In this document: positions 28,201-35,320 of the stretch, one piece after another
Numbering within the stretch: the first letter of the stretch is position 1
How the letters are laid out: every line of letters begins with the position of its first letter
Assembly: GCF_001519075.1 (NCBI RefSeq)
Contig: NZ_KQ954247.1
Location: 1-64,000, forward strand
Length of the DNA stretch: 64,000 nucleotides
Direction: 5' to 3'
Source: Novosphingobium fuchskuhlense
GTDB taxonomy: Bacteria; Pseudomonadota; Alphaproteobacteria; Sphingomonadales; Sphingomonadaceae
Notes under the pieces: generated by a model
The model's database searches: none
What the model saw: only the letters and a program-made list of their open reading frames with translations
Told to the model about the DNA's origin: nothing
Program-made: the position numbers and the translations under genes

Positions 28201-31200
28201 GCCAAAGGCATCATAGGTAAAGCGAGTCGTGGTCGCCGCCGCTGAAGTGTCACCATCGATGCGGGTCAGAACCCGGCCAGCAGCATCGTAGGTGTACGAA
28301 GTGATCGAGGCGTCGACAGTGCCCGCCGCGTCAGTCCGGCTCTTGATGTTCCCAAGGCCATCATAAGCATACTGGGTGACCACGAGCTCGGGATCCGTGG
28401 CGGTCTCCAGCCGACCCGCCGCATCGTAAGTGTAGGTGGTCGTCGATTCCAGGACGCCATAGGCTTCCGTCTTGCTCAGTACCTCTCCGGTTGCATAATA
28501 CTCGTAGTGAGTGATGAAACCGAGCGCATCATAGACATTTGAAACCCGTCCAAGGCCGTCGTACTCGGTTCGGGTCTGTGCATAGGTCGTACTCGCCAGC
28601 AGACCATCGAGTGTCGCCACAGTAACGGTGTCTGCCAGCGTCGTAAAGTTCGCGACAGCGACATCATAAGTGTAGACGGAACTGACCCGGCCATTCTCGT
28701 CGTAAGTGGTCTTTGTGGCATAGCCTTCCGCATCAATAGTGTAGACCAACTGTCCGCGTGCGTCGTAAACCATCCGCGTGACACGATCGTTGGCCGCATT
28801 AGAAGATGTCCCCGCCCAAGTGGTCATCGTCGCTGCGCTGGGCAGCGCCGTGGTCGTCCTGGTCGCGGCATAGCGCGTCTCGCGAACCATGTTGCCGGAT
28901 GCATCGTAGGCGTAGCCCACCACCGCGTTCTCGGCGTCGATACTCCAGAGTGTGTGACCGAAGTTGTCAACAACCGTCCAAGTGTTGCGGTCGCTGGCAC
29001 TGGCGCTTGCGGTCACAGCTGCAATCACCGCATCGAAGGTGAAGTCGGTGGTGGTGCCTGCAAGCGGAGTGGCGTATTGGACCGTGTTCTTCGTTAGGCT
29101 GGCAAAGTCGTAATTATACTGCGTTACATAAAGCAGCGGATCGATCACAAAACGCAGAATCTGTCCGTCGTAGATATAGCGCGAGTGCCGCTCGATACCG
29201 GCTTGGCCGACGATGTCGGTCTTGACTTGGTCGAATGTGGCCGTGGAATAATCGATCGATGCTAGCTTGTCGTAGACAACCTTGTCGATCAGGCGGCCCG
29301 AGTAGTCATAAACATACTCGGTGAGCGCACCGTAGTGGTTGGTGCTCGCCAGCAAGCGGCCCTGCTTGTCATAGAAGTTGCGGGCTTTAGAGTAGGATCC
29401 GGTCGGCCAGATTACCGCTGTCGGCAAGGTTGATTTCAGCGAGCCGAGCTGGAGTTGGGTCAGCTGCGTAAAATACTGAATCGTACGGACCAGATTGCCG
29501 CCGTCGTCATAATCGAAGCGCGCGACCGAACCATCGCTGGCGATCGTCTCGAGTCGGTTGTCCATGGCATCGTAGATATGCCAGGTCCATTCATCATCCG
29601 CCGTCCCTGCCGGCCGTAGGTCGGCAATGGTGAGTGTGTTCGTTGGATCGGACAGTGTGTTGGTATCGGTGGCAGAGGCCAGCTTTGCCGCTGCAACTTT
29701 GCCCGAATATCGTACCTGCGCGATCAGTCGGTTATCGGCATCATAGCGGTATTCGATCAGCGAACCGTCTGCCGCGACATCCGCGGTCTTGCGGCCCGCC
29801 TTGTCATATATAGCGTAGCTTGCGTTCCCCAATGCGTCGTAGGCGACGCGCATGCGGCCCAGCTTGTCGTAAAGAAACGCCGGCTTGTATTCGATCGTCA
29901 TCTTGGGGGCTGACAGGATGATCTGATCGCCAGCTGTAGTGGCAGCCGTGCTTGCCCCCACATAGGCATAGACCCGCACACTCTCATCTACCGTGAAGAC
30001 CCTGGTTATCCGGATCACGGTTGGCGTTGTCGCCGAGAGCCCCTGAACCGTGAAGATGCTGCCAGATGATTGAGACAGCACGCCCTGACCAGAAACAATG
30101 ACTGCCCTCGACAGGTCATCGGCGCCCCACCCGGACATCGAACCGTTGATGCCAAGCTTGTCTATTCCAGTGTTCCCGGACGTCTCCATGACCGTTATTT
30201 CGAACGTGACCGTCTGCCCGGCCTTGACCGTCTGCAGCCCGGAACGCGTATAGGCTACAACGGCCCCCAGCCCGACTGTGTAGATATATGCCGCTTGACT
30301 GTTGATTGCTGTCGTAGCGGCACTTGTAAGATTGCCGGAGGTCCAACTGGTCAACGCCCCCGCCGCGTTGTTCACAGTCGGCGCTTGGTTGTCGGCCTGC
30401 GCCACCAGATCACCAGCAAGGTTGTAAACCGAAGTCTTCGTCAGCCCACTGCTCTGCATGGTTATGACGGTCGTCGTGGCGGCATCGTTGAACACGACAT
30501 TCGTTGTGCCGTCCGCGCCAATCGAAGCCGTCATCCGGCCCATGCCGTCGTAGACATAGTTCGTTGGAGACTGGACACCCATCTGTTTCGAGACCAGTCG
30601 ACCCGCCTGATCGTAAGCGTACGTGTACTTGGTATAGCCCTGAGCACTCGATGCCACGCCTGCATCGGTCGCTATGCCATAGTCGGTGACCGTGGTAATT
30701 TCACCGCGGACATCGTAAGTGTACTTTGCGATCTCAGTCCACGACAGATCGCTGGTGATACCATCGGGCTTCTTGATCGACGAGATCCAGGCGATGATAT
30801 CGGCCTCGCTTGGCTGGATCGGATTCCCACCGCCATCGAGCGCCAGCGTGAAGCGCTTCTCGGGATAACCGACCACCGTCGTCAGCGCGCCAATCGTGCT
30901 ATACCGGTACTCGCGAACATCCCCCAGAGCGCCGATCTCAAAGCGCAGGTTGCCAAGCGTATCATAGACATAGCGAGTGGTATGCGATGCCGAGACACCA
31001 AAAAGTGTCGCGTTGTCCGATGCAGTCGCTGTCTCGCTCAACAGCTCGTGTTTGCTGCCGTAGGTCCGCGTCGTGACATTGCCGAGTTTGTCGGTGATCG
31101 ACTGCGGCTGACCATCGGCGGTGTAGTTGTTGAAAGTCAGCACCTTGTTCAAGGGATCGATGATTTTCCACAAAGTGCCGTCAGCATTGTAGATAAAGCT

Positions 31201-32418
31201 GATGGTCTGGGATGCATCTCCTGCCGCTGCCGGTGGCATCGACACCCCGGTGAGACTTTGGTTGGCATCGTACGTAAGGGTCGTGACCTGGCCCGCGCTG
31301 TCGGTCACAGCGGTCGAACCCGCGTTATAGGCAAAGCTCGTCGTGCGCGTATCGCCCGGGCCAACAAGCTGGACGAGCGAATTTACCCGCGCAGTTGCCT
31401 GCGCCGACTCGTAGTTGACAGTGATCAGCGAACCATCGCTCTGGCTTATCGTCTTGACCCGGCTCGTGCTGTCGTACGTGTAGGTGACGACATACTTGAT
31501 GTTGTCAGTGACACTCTCATCGCCCGGCGTCAGGTCGGTGGTGACAGTGCTCAGCCGATTTGAAGCATCATAGCCGTATCGGATCCGCGTCAGTGTCACC
31601 AGCGCCGTCGTGGCCGGATCGGTATAACCCGTCTGCACGCTGGCGATGTTGTTACCGCTCCAAGTGTACTTGACCCAGTCGCCGTTGTCGTCCGTCACCT
31701 GGGTGAGGTGACTGGTAGCGACCGTGTCATAGGTATTGATCTGGTACTGACCATTCCGGTCCGTGACCTTGGTCAGTCGGCCCGAGGCATCGTACTGTTC
31801 GACCGTCAGAGTGTTCCCATCTGTCCAAAGCCAGTTGCTCCCGCTTTGCACGATCTTGTCGAGCGCAGGCGATATCTCGGCATCCCACAATTTTTGGGCC
31901 GGATTGATTGTCGCTGTGCTTGACTGGAACTGCTGCACGGTGAGCGCGCCAGCATCGTTGACCTGCAGGCCGACATCGCTGCTGCCCGGGACGCCAAACC
32001 TGTCGATCGCACGCTGGGCTCCTGCACCCTCCTTCGACATGTAGGCAAGGCGCGTGGCATCCCAGGTATACTCGATCCGCGAGCCATCCCCCGATACACG
32101 CACAACCTTGCTGCCAACCGCGCCCGCCGTTCCAGCTGTCAGCGTCACTCGCCGGTCCGTGCTCTGGCGCCAGTTGTCCCCGTTCTCGTCGCTCGCATCA
32201 CCAAGGCTGTTGTAGGTCCGTGCAATGTTTACATCAGGCCCCACGCCAACGAGAAACTCGTCCTGCTTCTCGATAACCAGATTGCCCGTTGCCGCATTGA
32301 CGAAAACACTGTCGCCCGACCGGCCCTGGACGGCATCGCCCATGATCCCCTGCGATCCCAGCTTCGTGACCGATGAGCGCTCAAGCCCAACACTACCGCC
32401 AGTGAAAATCGCAACCAT
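19255..32418 (-). CDS. Giant RHS/YD-repeat protein with LysM domain and putative toxin C-terminus
   Basis: The 4387-residue frame is uninterrupted. I set the start at ATG 32418, because AGGAGG lies 6 bases upstream; the open frame extends to 32460. Residues ~50-3700 are YD/RHS repeats (YDxxGRL, YTYDxLGR), including six near-identical ~107-residue tandem units. After the repeats comes a LysM-like domain (YVVQRDGETLSSIARNTWGD), a Gly/Ala-rich hydrophobic region with internal duplications (VTQGIGVATGLQDKFS and a sister copy), and a C-terminal domain. The latter has a strand ending in HG (His at 19540-19542) and, 43 residues later, LLTCYGGCG (Cys at 19411-19413), the spacing and pattern of clan CD (caspase-like) cysteine peptidases. 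RHS shells enclose toxic C-termini. No Sec signal, PAAR domain or classical RHS core motif (DPxGL...) was seen, so the export route is unknown. Confidence 0.9.
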   Translation of the reverse strand: MVAIFTGGSVGLERSSVTKLGSQGIMGDAVQGRSGDSVFVNAATGNLVIEKQDEFLVGVGPDVNIARTYNSLGDASDENGDNWRQSTDRRVTLTAGTAGAVGSKVVRVSGDGSRIEYTWDATRLAYMSKEGAGAQRAIDRFGVPGSSDVGLQVNDAGALTVQQFQSSTATINPAQKLWDAEISPALDKIVQSGSNWLWTDGNTLTVEQYDASGRLTKVTDRNGQYQINTYDTVATSHLTQVTDDNGDWVKYTWSGNNIASVQTGYTDPATTALVTLTRIRYGYDASNRLSTVTTDLTPGDESVTDNIKYVVTYTYDSTSRVKTISQSDGSLITVNYESAQATARVNSLVQLVGPGDTRTTSFAYNAGSTAVTDSAGQVTTLTYDANQSLTGVSMPPAAAGDASQTISFIYNADGTLWKIIDPLNKVLTFNNYTADGQPQSITDKLGNVTTRTYGSKHELLSETATASDNATLFGVSASHTTRYVYDTLGNLRFEIGALGDVREYRYSTIGALTTVVGYPEKRFTLALDGGGNPIQPSEADIIAWISSIKKPDGITSDLSWTEIAKYTYDVRGEITTVTDYGIATDAGVASSAQGYTKYTYAYDQAGRLVSKQMGVQSPTNYVYDGMGRMTASIGADGTTNVVFNDAATTTVITMQSSGLTKTSVYNLAGDLVAQADNQAPTVNNAAGALTSWTSGNLTSAATTAINSQAAYIYTVGLGAVVAYTRSGLQTVKAGQTVTFEITVMETSGNTGIDKLGINGSMSGWGADDLSRAVIVSGQGVLSQSSGSIFTVQGLSATTPTVIRITRVFTVDESVRVYAYVGASTAATTAGDQIILSAPKMTIEYKPAFLYDKLGRMRVAYDALGNASYAIYDKAGRKTADVAADGSLIEYRYDADNRLIAQVRYSGKVAAAKLASATDTNTLSDPTNTLTIADLRPAGTADDEWTWHIYDAMDNRLETIASDGSVARFDYDDGGNLVRTIQYFTQLTQLQLGSLKSTLPTAVIWPTGSYSKARNFYDKQGRLLASTNHYGALTEYVYDYSGRLIDKVVYDKLASIDYSTATFDQVKTDIVGQAGIERHSRYIYDGQILRFVIDPLLYVTQYNYDFASLTKNTVQYATPLAGTTTDFTFDAVIAAVTASASASDRNTWTVVDNFGHTLWSIDAENAVVGYAYDASGNMVRETRYAATRTTTALPSAATMTTWAGTSSNAANDRVTRMVYDARGQLVYTIDAEGYATKTTYDENGRVSSVYTYDVAVANFTTLADTVTVATLDGLLASTTYAQTRTEYDGLGRVSNVYDALGFITHYEYYATGEVLSKTEAYGVLESTTTYTYDAAGRLETATDPELVVTQYAYDGLGNIKSRTDAAGTVDASITSYTYDAAGRVLTRIDGDTSAAATTTRFTYDAFGAVVTETAAYGTTDAAVTRYAYDKVGRLDTRTEGDGSATPSTTKYTYTSFGQVETETAAYNVATDASTTRYTYDRTGRVLTRSDGDNDAAVKTVTRFTYDAFGNIKTRTLADNVASDAATTTYTYYRNGWLKDQSQSYIDVAGATVTVTTSYEYTARGEVWKVSEPDGKVTYTWYDKLGRVTDVRDALGYLTETSYNALGQATSVKRYDTALTTTPAIGTPPTGSGTTFVETQYGYDKLGRVLSQIEDAGGLAITTSYAYTARGQVWMVSEPDGKVTYTWYDKLGRVTDVRDALGYLTETSYNALGLATNVKLYFTPLPASPAPAIGSPPSGSGTYAETQYAYDKLGRLVSQIEDAGGLAITTSYDYTARGQVWKLSEPDGKVTYTWYDKLGRVTDVRDALGYLTETSYNALGLAISVKRYDTALTTTPAIGTPPTGSGTYAETQYTYDKLGRVLSQIEDAGGLAVLTSYAYTARGQVWMVSEPDGKVTYTWYDKLGRVTDVRDALGYLSETSYTYTAQGLQTSIKRYDTPLPATPAPAIGSPPTGSGTNVESRSQYDKLGRLVSQIEDAGGLAITTSYAYTARGQVWMVSEPDGKVTYTWYDKLGRVSDVRDALGYLSETSYTYSALGLQTSIKRYDTALPATPAPAIGSPPSGSGTSVESRSQYDKLGRLVSQIEDAGGLATTTSYEYTARGQVWKMSEPDGKVTYTWYDKLGRVTDVRDALGYLTETSYTYAALGLQTSVKQYDTALTTTAAIGSPPTGSGPYAETKYQYDKLGRVTLQTDARSNTEYYLYDGRGNRTQVTNRLLGVTTYIYDALDRLTREYTRDPDASSNISGTYAAKAYGYDGRGNRTSLVEGTSTAITASAAVTALRTTNYSFDKLDRVIKVTHDQVSALADDMITAATVTPTEDYSYDARGNVIKEERYGLAAGSVHRDAAVTFTYFDKLNRKITEIRATTATTGIRSDYGYDQRSNLNSTKVYSALVNLPTTAGGAPAQGTGNFRQTTFAYDNLDRLTDSAVVSTTDGALVTGSWNGTTYATTTGASLLTHYDYDARGNVLKSTDPNGNITWIWYDKLDQKTAQLDAEGYLTKWDYDDNGNVVTETRYATQWTGAVTPASPPSVAVNAANDRITGFTYDQTGNKLTEMRTGVASWLVNPANGQLTQDTLSYSFTQYTYNALGQVLTKEYGATVGTATTPATATTSYTYDNIGRLQTEARAQYVDVNGSTVTPTTAYKYDAIGNLISTVQAGTSTGTYQASTRTTSYTYGEGGRLQSMTDAELNVHSYSYDSLGRQKKDAYARIINTDATSTSSTTTTVAEATGTTYDAAGRTLSQSIWSTVGGTLTRIALTSNQYNSFDQVTSQGQGANTTTGAALYQATNTFDSAGRLIATNAGDGVWKFFGYDENGNQTVAVTSAGYELTATTGFAAALALATDVTNGSKVNATYTVYDKRNQATKAVEEGRDLSATVTNQTLTTLRTYNAFGETATETNALNAKVAYTYNSLGKLIRSESPAVQITNENGSTNWVKPSEDYYYDRAGRRIAVRDANGTYAGTGTNAATAVSKTANTGNLTSYVYLAGTGYSGGQGLVTDEFHADGGHKQTFYDRMGDARVLRDELYAYTGLTAANDTLHFAEQRFNRLGQMIEVKHNRATDVDIAAPNDNTRLIDSYAYDQFGQRIQHSNSQLTSSVSEKASYDALSRTVSKTDLSGNQITTGYSWDSALAVTGVQGSWTETTTYWQNATKTTSKQAISQSDIYDREYYKVDLGGHTFSSTYDKAARLITKGSVSYTWYNTGHLASSAQNSDYGTFGYYYNFVYYKDRDTSSYSYDALGRRLTEQFKNELLDPTTGAVYQTSQYVNETATYDALGRLTTVTESGSTYAPAATITNSYDATGNIRRTVSNHAVLDKDGAVASTTTDDLWFRYDSMNRVVVNRGVLNGTAGAVGTTIVRGWGSSFRTELSGQDIGYDAAGQRSYMLRTNQSMALYVPQYNEERENYSYDGAGHLTSVYVTSGPGDIAVWNADYTLTMPTLIAAPSTGGQKTSTFGYDLMGRQTTQSDFDSTGTNAVYSRTAIYDLNGQLSSDSVSTTKNDGNIYKTDTTYSYADVAGLYQLGSVYSVSASNYKNATYQNASSTVNAYQWWDGAVQGTITNKPDTGSSTAFTTSFIYDSFGQLYRVSINDGRPRTVNYRTNGDGQIIRRDESDNNSANGDPHEVWYRFNGMEVGYIGNNGTSQLTATGAVADRRVVAGDGAYRNGSTSQTTFNDFAQSVAPLNSFSQGTASGSYVVQRDGETLSSIARNTWGDASLWYEIAEANGLTGNVSLNEGQRLTLPSGVVANKHNAGTFQPYDPNEAIGNVSPTTPKPPKKNNCGVFGQILLAVIAIAITVIAPFGGGFVAQIGNAMLGSVVSQGVGVATGIQEKFSFGAVALAGIAAVVGGGIGKIFGNGAVAGSQFVGDVVRGVAGSAVTQGIGVATGLQDKFSWAGVAAAGIGAGIGGAVMRGLTKDNGHFAKNGPESQTVDGKTITYGKNAWVPDVGISPSFGVQALAGTAQLFAGAATRSALEGTSFGDAIVQGLPDAIGGVVGRALGGEAKSAIAKAEAKNRQIANTIGNLVADQVASGDRKSVSGATTTVIDPQSGQKIVVDAALADQIRLRHDGQQIDREIAAGIRNPDGSLRDSGSGGSRTADSTSGRTNGDYLNPDRMETFSRSINEYWRQGFEAIDAAHLVSVGHEYTDAPGLRQAYADRDTYLAKLDAYSEQMVVENILKPAAVPAAAGLALGVGVLLAPAAFSVGQSFVYANAFRLGTASMFTAEVTTGVQVGTPLVAVGGLLAKGLAAKGASALDEMGSFTANGSEVFHSPGLTRVGGDEFSVRVGQNVDQIDGMHNVVVHGTPYDEAGAVFNVDGQATHANQIADAILANPSYNGEPIRLLTCYGGCGPAQELSDILQVPVRGATGPVGVPRVPNSAPVVRGGSFLDFFPRGGN
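25870..27750 (-). repeat. Six near-identical tandem units within the RHS gene
   Basis: About six copies of a 312-330 base unit follow one another. Each encodes SEPDGKVTYTWYDKLGRVTD, then VRDALGYL, then a variable xTSVKRYDTAL/PAIGSPPTGSG linker, then YDKLGRLVSQIEDAGGLA. Copies start near 26026, 26354, 26683, 26995, 27316 and 27640 (plus-strand coordinates of the VRDALGYL block). The near-identity at DNA level implies recent duplication or gene conversion and marks a site prone to length change. Confidence 0.85.
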
Positions 32419-32530
32419 CGTCAGCCTCCTGAACACGGAAGGAACAGGCAAATTGCCCATTTTTCCCGCTCAGAGACCAAATCAAACAAACCGGGCAAAA
32501 GTTTAGGACTTTTTTTCAGGACGGTAATTT

Positions 32531-32710
32531 TTAATCTGTCAGCCCTGCAACTGGCCAAATCCACGCATCGATCTCGGCGTCCACCCAGACCCTGTAACTC
32601 GGCCCAAGCGAACGTACTTTCGGGAAGCGACGTTCAGCCATGTGCTGGTAGATCGATCAGCGTTCTCGCCCGACGCGCGCTGACTTCGGGTACGCGGATC
32701 AACCGATCGC
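32531..32710 (-). pseudogene. Broken AlpA-like DNA-binding regulator
   Basis: On the minus strand this stretch translates in pieces to DRLIRVPEV, then after a frame change and an in-frame TGA to SIYQHMAERRFPKVRSLGPS, YRVWVDAEIDAWI, ending with TAA at 32533-32531. That parallels the intact AlpA-like protein at 33879-34115 (LLRLPEV...SAIYQRMSEGRFPKSRSLGP...VWVEAEIDDWI) almost residue for residue. It is therefore a decayed paralogue. AlpA-type proteins regulate excision of mobile elements, so a dead copy here hints at an old element border. Confidence 0.75.
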
Positions 32711-32988
32711 CAAACTTAGAAAGTCGCGCGCCCTTGGCCGCCCAGGGCAGATTCCGCTTCAAGCAGCAGCCGGTGCTGGCAGGCACCGAGACCGTCCAAT
32801 CGGAGACATCCGCTATTCTTCGAGCTCAATCAGCCGGGAAATTCCAAAATCGCATTATTTATCAAATACATAACTCAGACTACATCCAATTTCGAGAGAT
32901 TGCATGGTCGGGCAACCGCTTTTTCAGTTTACTCGCTCAAGAAGGCAACCCTACAAAGCTAAGACTAACAATCAAACAGGGGGTCGAA
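32711..32988. other. Intergenic stretch before the small lipoprotein gene
   Basis: The first part is GC-rich and the second (from about 32815) clearly AT-rich. A plus-strand frame is open from 32734 into the lipoprotein gene, but its upstream part shows no family signal. A promoter for the lipoprotein is expected here; I could not pick a convincing -35/-10 pair. No tRNA or clear attachment site was seen. Confidence 0.4.
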
Positions 32989-33504
32989 ATGAGGTTTTTC
33001 AAAGCTTTGTCAGTCACAATGATTGCTTTTTGTGCAACCGGCTGCGCAACCGTCATCAACGGTCCCAACATAAAATACGAAGCCAATACGACGCCCAAAG
33101 GGGCAAATGTTGTATTTACCAATGGGGGGACCTGTACGACGCCGTGCAAAATTTCCCTGCGCCGCAAGGAAGATACTCGAGCTGATATTACGCTGGTCGG
33201 ATATGATCCCACTTATATACTCATTCAGTCGAAGCTGGGAGGAGCATCTTTCGGGAATATCCTTTTGGGCGGCGGCGTCGGTGCGATTGTCGACGGCGCA
33301 AACGGCGCGAGCAACCGGCTTTCACCAAGCCCACTGATCGTGCAACTAGCCCCTGCCGGGTCTGGAAAGGGTGCGCAGCTTCTGGACAAGAAAGGCAGCG
33401 TCGTAATGTCGGTCAAGGCTCATAATGACAGCGTGCGGACTGATGTGACCAAGACGATCGGGGCCAAGCTTTCTGGCCTTGAAGGCAACGCAGGTCTGGA
33501 ATGA
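32989..33504 (+). CDS. Small outer-membrane-type lipoprotein, PEGA-like
   Basis: ATG 32989 follows the ribosome site AGGGGG by 5-6 bases, so I prefer it to the longer open frame from 32734. The 171-residue product has a lipoprotein signal peptide with a lipobox ending ATGC (Cys at residue 19), then a beta-rich part (TPKGANVVFTNGGTCTTPCK, ISLRRKED) recalling PEGA surface domains and a Gly-rich turn (GNILLGGGVGAIVDGANGAS). The two cysteines in TCTTPC could form a disulphide. Function unknown. It is a single-gene unit closed by a strong terminator. Confidence 0.8.
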   Translation: MRFFKALSVTMIAFCATGCATVINGPNIKYEANTTPKGANVVFTNGGTCTTPCKISLRRKEDTRADITLVGYDPTYILIQSKLGGASFGNILLGGGVGAIVDGANGASNRLSPSPLIVQLAPAGSGKGAQLLDKKGSVVMSVKAHNDSVRTDVTKTIGAKLSGLEGNAGLE

Positions 33505-33535
33505 TCCTGATATAATTGCTTGCAAGGCTACCAAG

Positions 33536-33567
33536 AATGGGCGCGGCAGCAATGCCGCGCCCATTTT
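33536..33567 (+). terminator. Rho-independent terminator
   Basis: A perfect 13-base inverted repeat (AATGGGCGCGGCA / TGCCGCGCCCATT) with a GCAA tetraloop is followed by a T-run. It starts 32 bases after the lipoprotein stop codon. Confidence 0.92.
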
Positions 33568-33860
33568 CAAGACATGTCGATTGCTGTGGTGGAGTTAATG
33601 GCGCTCGCTCCGCGAATGCTGAGTATGAAGCGCCTGGCAGAAGCCTCTGATAGCGGAGCGGCCGCTTACCAAACGCGATGATATGATCTGGGATGCGACC
33701 TGAGCAATTCATCGGGGCCAGCAGCCATATGGTGCTGCGCAAACAGACCTAACACTTAAATTCACCCGGCCGATACTCATCAACAACCACTGGCACTGCG
33801 GGGCTCATCCACACACGCAAGGTCGGCAGGGGGGGTACGAACACGGCAACTGCTCAGAAT
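33568..33860. other. Intergenic stretch without recognisable features
   Basis: About 290 bases between the terminator and the hairpin at the end of the AlpA-like gene. No frame shows protein family signals, and no tRNA, repeat or promoter stands out. Confidence 0.4.
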
Positions 33861-33895
33861 GCATCGCCTTGAACAAGCCTAGCTTGAGGCGATGC
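33861..33895. repeat. Hairpin spanning the AlpA-like stop codon
   Basis: A compound inverted repeat: outer arms GCATCGCCT (33861-33869) and AGGCGATGC (33887-33895), inner arms CAAGC (33874-33878) and GCTTG (33882-33886) with a three-base loop, CTA, which is the gene's stop codon on the minus strand. There is no T-run. It could act as a transcript end or as a protein-binding site. Confidence 0.5.
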
Positions 33896-34115
33896 CGCAA
33901 ATCCAATCGTCGATCTCCGCCTCGACCCAGACGGCGCATTTGGGGCCGAGCGACCTCGACTTGGGAAACCTGCCTTCGCTCATGCGCTGATAGATGGCCG
34001 AACGCTTCAATCCGACACGCGCCATGACTTCGGGCAGGCGTAGAAGCCGGGCTGGCGGAGGCAGCACCGGTTGCGAGCGGTCAAGGGGGGAATGTGTTTG
34101 GTCAATGGCACTCAT
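33879..34115 (-). CDS. AlpA-like helix-turn-helix regulator
   Basis: This 78-residue protein has the AlpA/phage-type HTH layout: LLRLPEVMARVGLKRSAIYQ (recognition helix region), RMSEGRFPKSRSLGPKCAVW and EAEIDDWI. Family members bind DNA and control excision or integrase genes of prophages and integrative elements. No integrase lies next to it in this window. A decayed copy is at 32531-32710. Its presence beside the transfer operon supports a mobile-element setting. Confidence 0.85.
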   Translation of the reverse strand: MSAIDQTHSPLDRSQPVLPPPARLLRLPEVMARVGLKRSAIYQRMSEGRFPKSRSLGPKCAVWVEAEIDDWICGIASS

Positions 34116-34158
34116 CGATCATCTCTTCTGAAACTGGGACCCCTCCGAGGCTCAGACA

Positions 34159-34620
34159 TTACCGGGGCAAAGCCATAGAGATGTCCCGGTTGGCAATATC
34201 GTCGATGTGCTTAGCCAGCATGCGCGCAACAAGCTGCGAAGTGCCGTTCGCCCAGCGCGGCCTGAGATCCTCGATCCTGCGTCCCAGCGTGCGCTGGAGG
34301 TGAACCGGCAAACTGCTGAAGAATTCTTCGAGGAACTCACCCATCTCGCTGCGCATCCACTCGCAAGCCAGCTCCTCCTGTCCCGCCAACGCCAGGATCA
34401 TGCTGGCTCGGGGATAGGCGCCGCAGACTTCGAATATGCGCGCGGCTTCATCGAGCCCGATAGGGCGTTCGCCGCGCATGATCCGAAGCAATGTCTCCCG
34501 GTGCATTCCGGCTTCGCGCGCGACCTGGTGCCGCGGCTTGTCTATGCCCTCGACCGCGTGCGTCAGGACACGCGCGAGACTGTCGTTTGCCTTGCCGAAC
34601 TTGGGTGAAACTTGATGCAT
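34159..34620 (-). CDS. XRE-type regulator divergent from the transfer operon
   Basis: ATG 34620 is preceded at about 8 bases by AAGGAG, so I use it instead of the upstream start at 34653. The 153-residue protein has an N-terminal HTH (KPRHQVAREAGMHRETLLRI, MRGERPIGLDEAARIFEV at about residues 27-65) and a helical C-terminal part (RSEMGEFLEEFFSSLPVHLQ). The gene is divergent from traA with 342 bases between, so it likely represses or times the conjugation operon and perhaps itself. The effector is unknown. Confidence 0.8.
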   Translation of the reverse strand: MHQVSPKFGKANDSLARVLTHAVEGIDKPRHQVAREAGMHRETLLRIMRGERPIGLDEAARIFEVCGAYPRASMILALAGQEELACEWMRSEMGEFLEEFFSSLPVHLQRTLGRRIEDLRPRWANGTSQLVARMLAKHIDDIANRDISMALPR

Positions 34621-34962
34621 GCGAACTCTCCTTGGTTGGTGAGTCGCAGGCATATCCCGACAATTGACCTGTAGGAAAACAAAAAGAACAAAACAGGAAT
34701 TTCTCGGTTATCGGCGAATCACTCCCATAGTTCGATTCGCCGGCAAACTCCGACCAGTCGGCTGGAGAAATCCGCCTCATAAACGCCTATTCTCCGCTCC
34801 TATGTGCCAGATTAGCCGACACGGACACTTCGATCTGTCCGCATTCATCCGGCTTGATCTCCGTTTCTCACTTCGCGCTTTCCTACAGCGTTTTCCTAGA
34901 TGCATGTGGACTGCACAGCAACCGCAAGGAGGCTGTGTTCACCCCTCCAGATGGAGCTTCAT
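34621..34962. promoter_or_regulatory. Divergent control region between the XRE regulator and traA
   Basis: This AT-richer region must hold promoters in both directions. Its clearest element is the inverted repeat at 34712-34742. A TTGACC occurs near 34666 but without a convincing -10 at the right distance. A ribosome site (GGAG) lies 8 bases before ATG 34963. The exact promoters could not be fixed by eye. Confidence 0.5.
34712..34742. promoter_or_regulatory. Inverted repeat, candidate operator
   Basis: Perfect 9-base arms CGGCGAATC and GATTCGCCG are separated by 13 bases, about 90 bases from the XRE start and 220 from traA. It suits a dimeric regulator such as the adjacent XRE protein. Confidence 0.5.
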
Positions 34963-35292
34963 ATGCAGACCCTTACCCCTCCCCGGCGCCTTGGCGCCAA
35001 TCGCATCGGCAAGACCCTAAATATTGCCATTCCTGTCGCAATTGCGGCGCTCGCGGCAAGTGCCGCCTTTGCTGGCACGGACGCGACCTTCACCCCTGCC
35101 CTCACCAAGTTCACCAACTTCCTGCAGGGATCGGGCGGCAAGATCATCACGGTGCTCAGCTTGGCGAGCGGTCTGATCGGCCTCGCGTCTGGCCGCTTCT
35201 CCCTTGGTCAGGTTGCCGTTCCGGTCGGCGTCGGCATTGGCGTCGGCACGGGTGTCCCGATCGTCACCTCGGTCGTTACCGCGATCATCTGA
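34963..35292 (+). CDS. traA: Conjugative pilin TraA
   Basis: From ATG 34963 (with GGAG upstream) the precursor has 109 residues: a long leader with a signal helix (AIPVAIAALAASAAFA) and, after the likely cleavage before GTDATF, a mature part of about 72 residues with two hydrophobic helices (GGKIITVLSLASGLIGLASG; VAVPVGVGIGVGTGVPIV). This is the F-pilin layout; F pilin is 70 residues. It is the first gene of the tra operon. Confidence 0.82.
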   Translation: MQTLTPPRRLGANRIGKTLNIAIPVAIAALAASAAFAGTDATFTPALTKFTNFLQGSGGKIITVLSLASGLIGLASGRFSLGQVAVPVGVGIGVGTGVPIVTSVVTAII

Positions 35293-35320
35293 CGGACGGG
35301 CACGGGAAGGCAGCGCCGTC

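Noticed and set aside
30070..31563. A 497-codon plus-strand frame opposite the RHS gene
   Set aside because: Antisense shadow of the RHS gene; low-complexity and Arg/Cys-rich, with no domain.
32734..32988. N-terminal extension of the lipoprotein
   Set aside because: The lipobox signal peptide at 32989 and its strong ribosome site fix the start; the upstream part has different composition.
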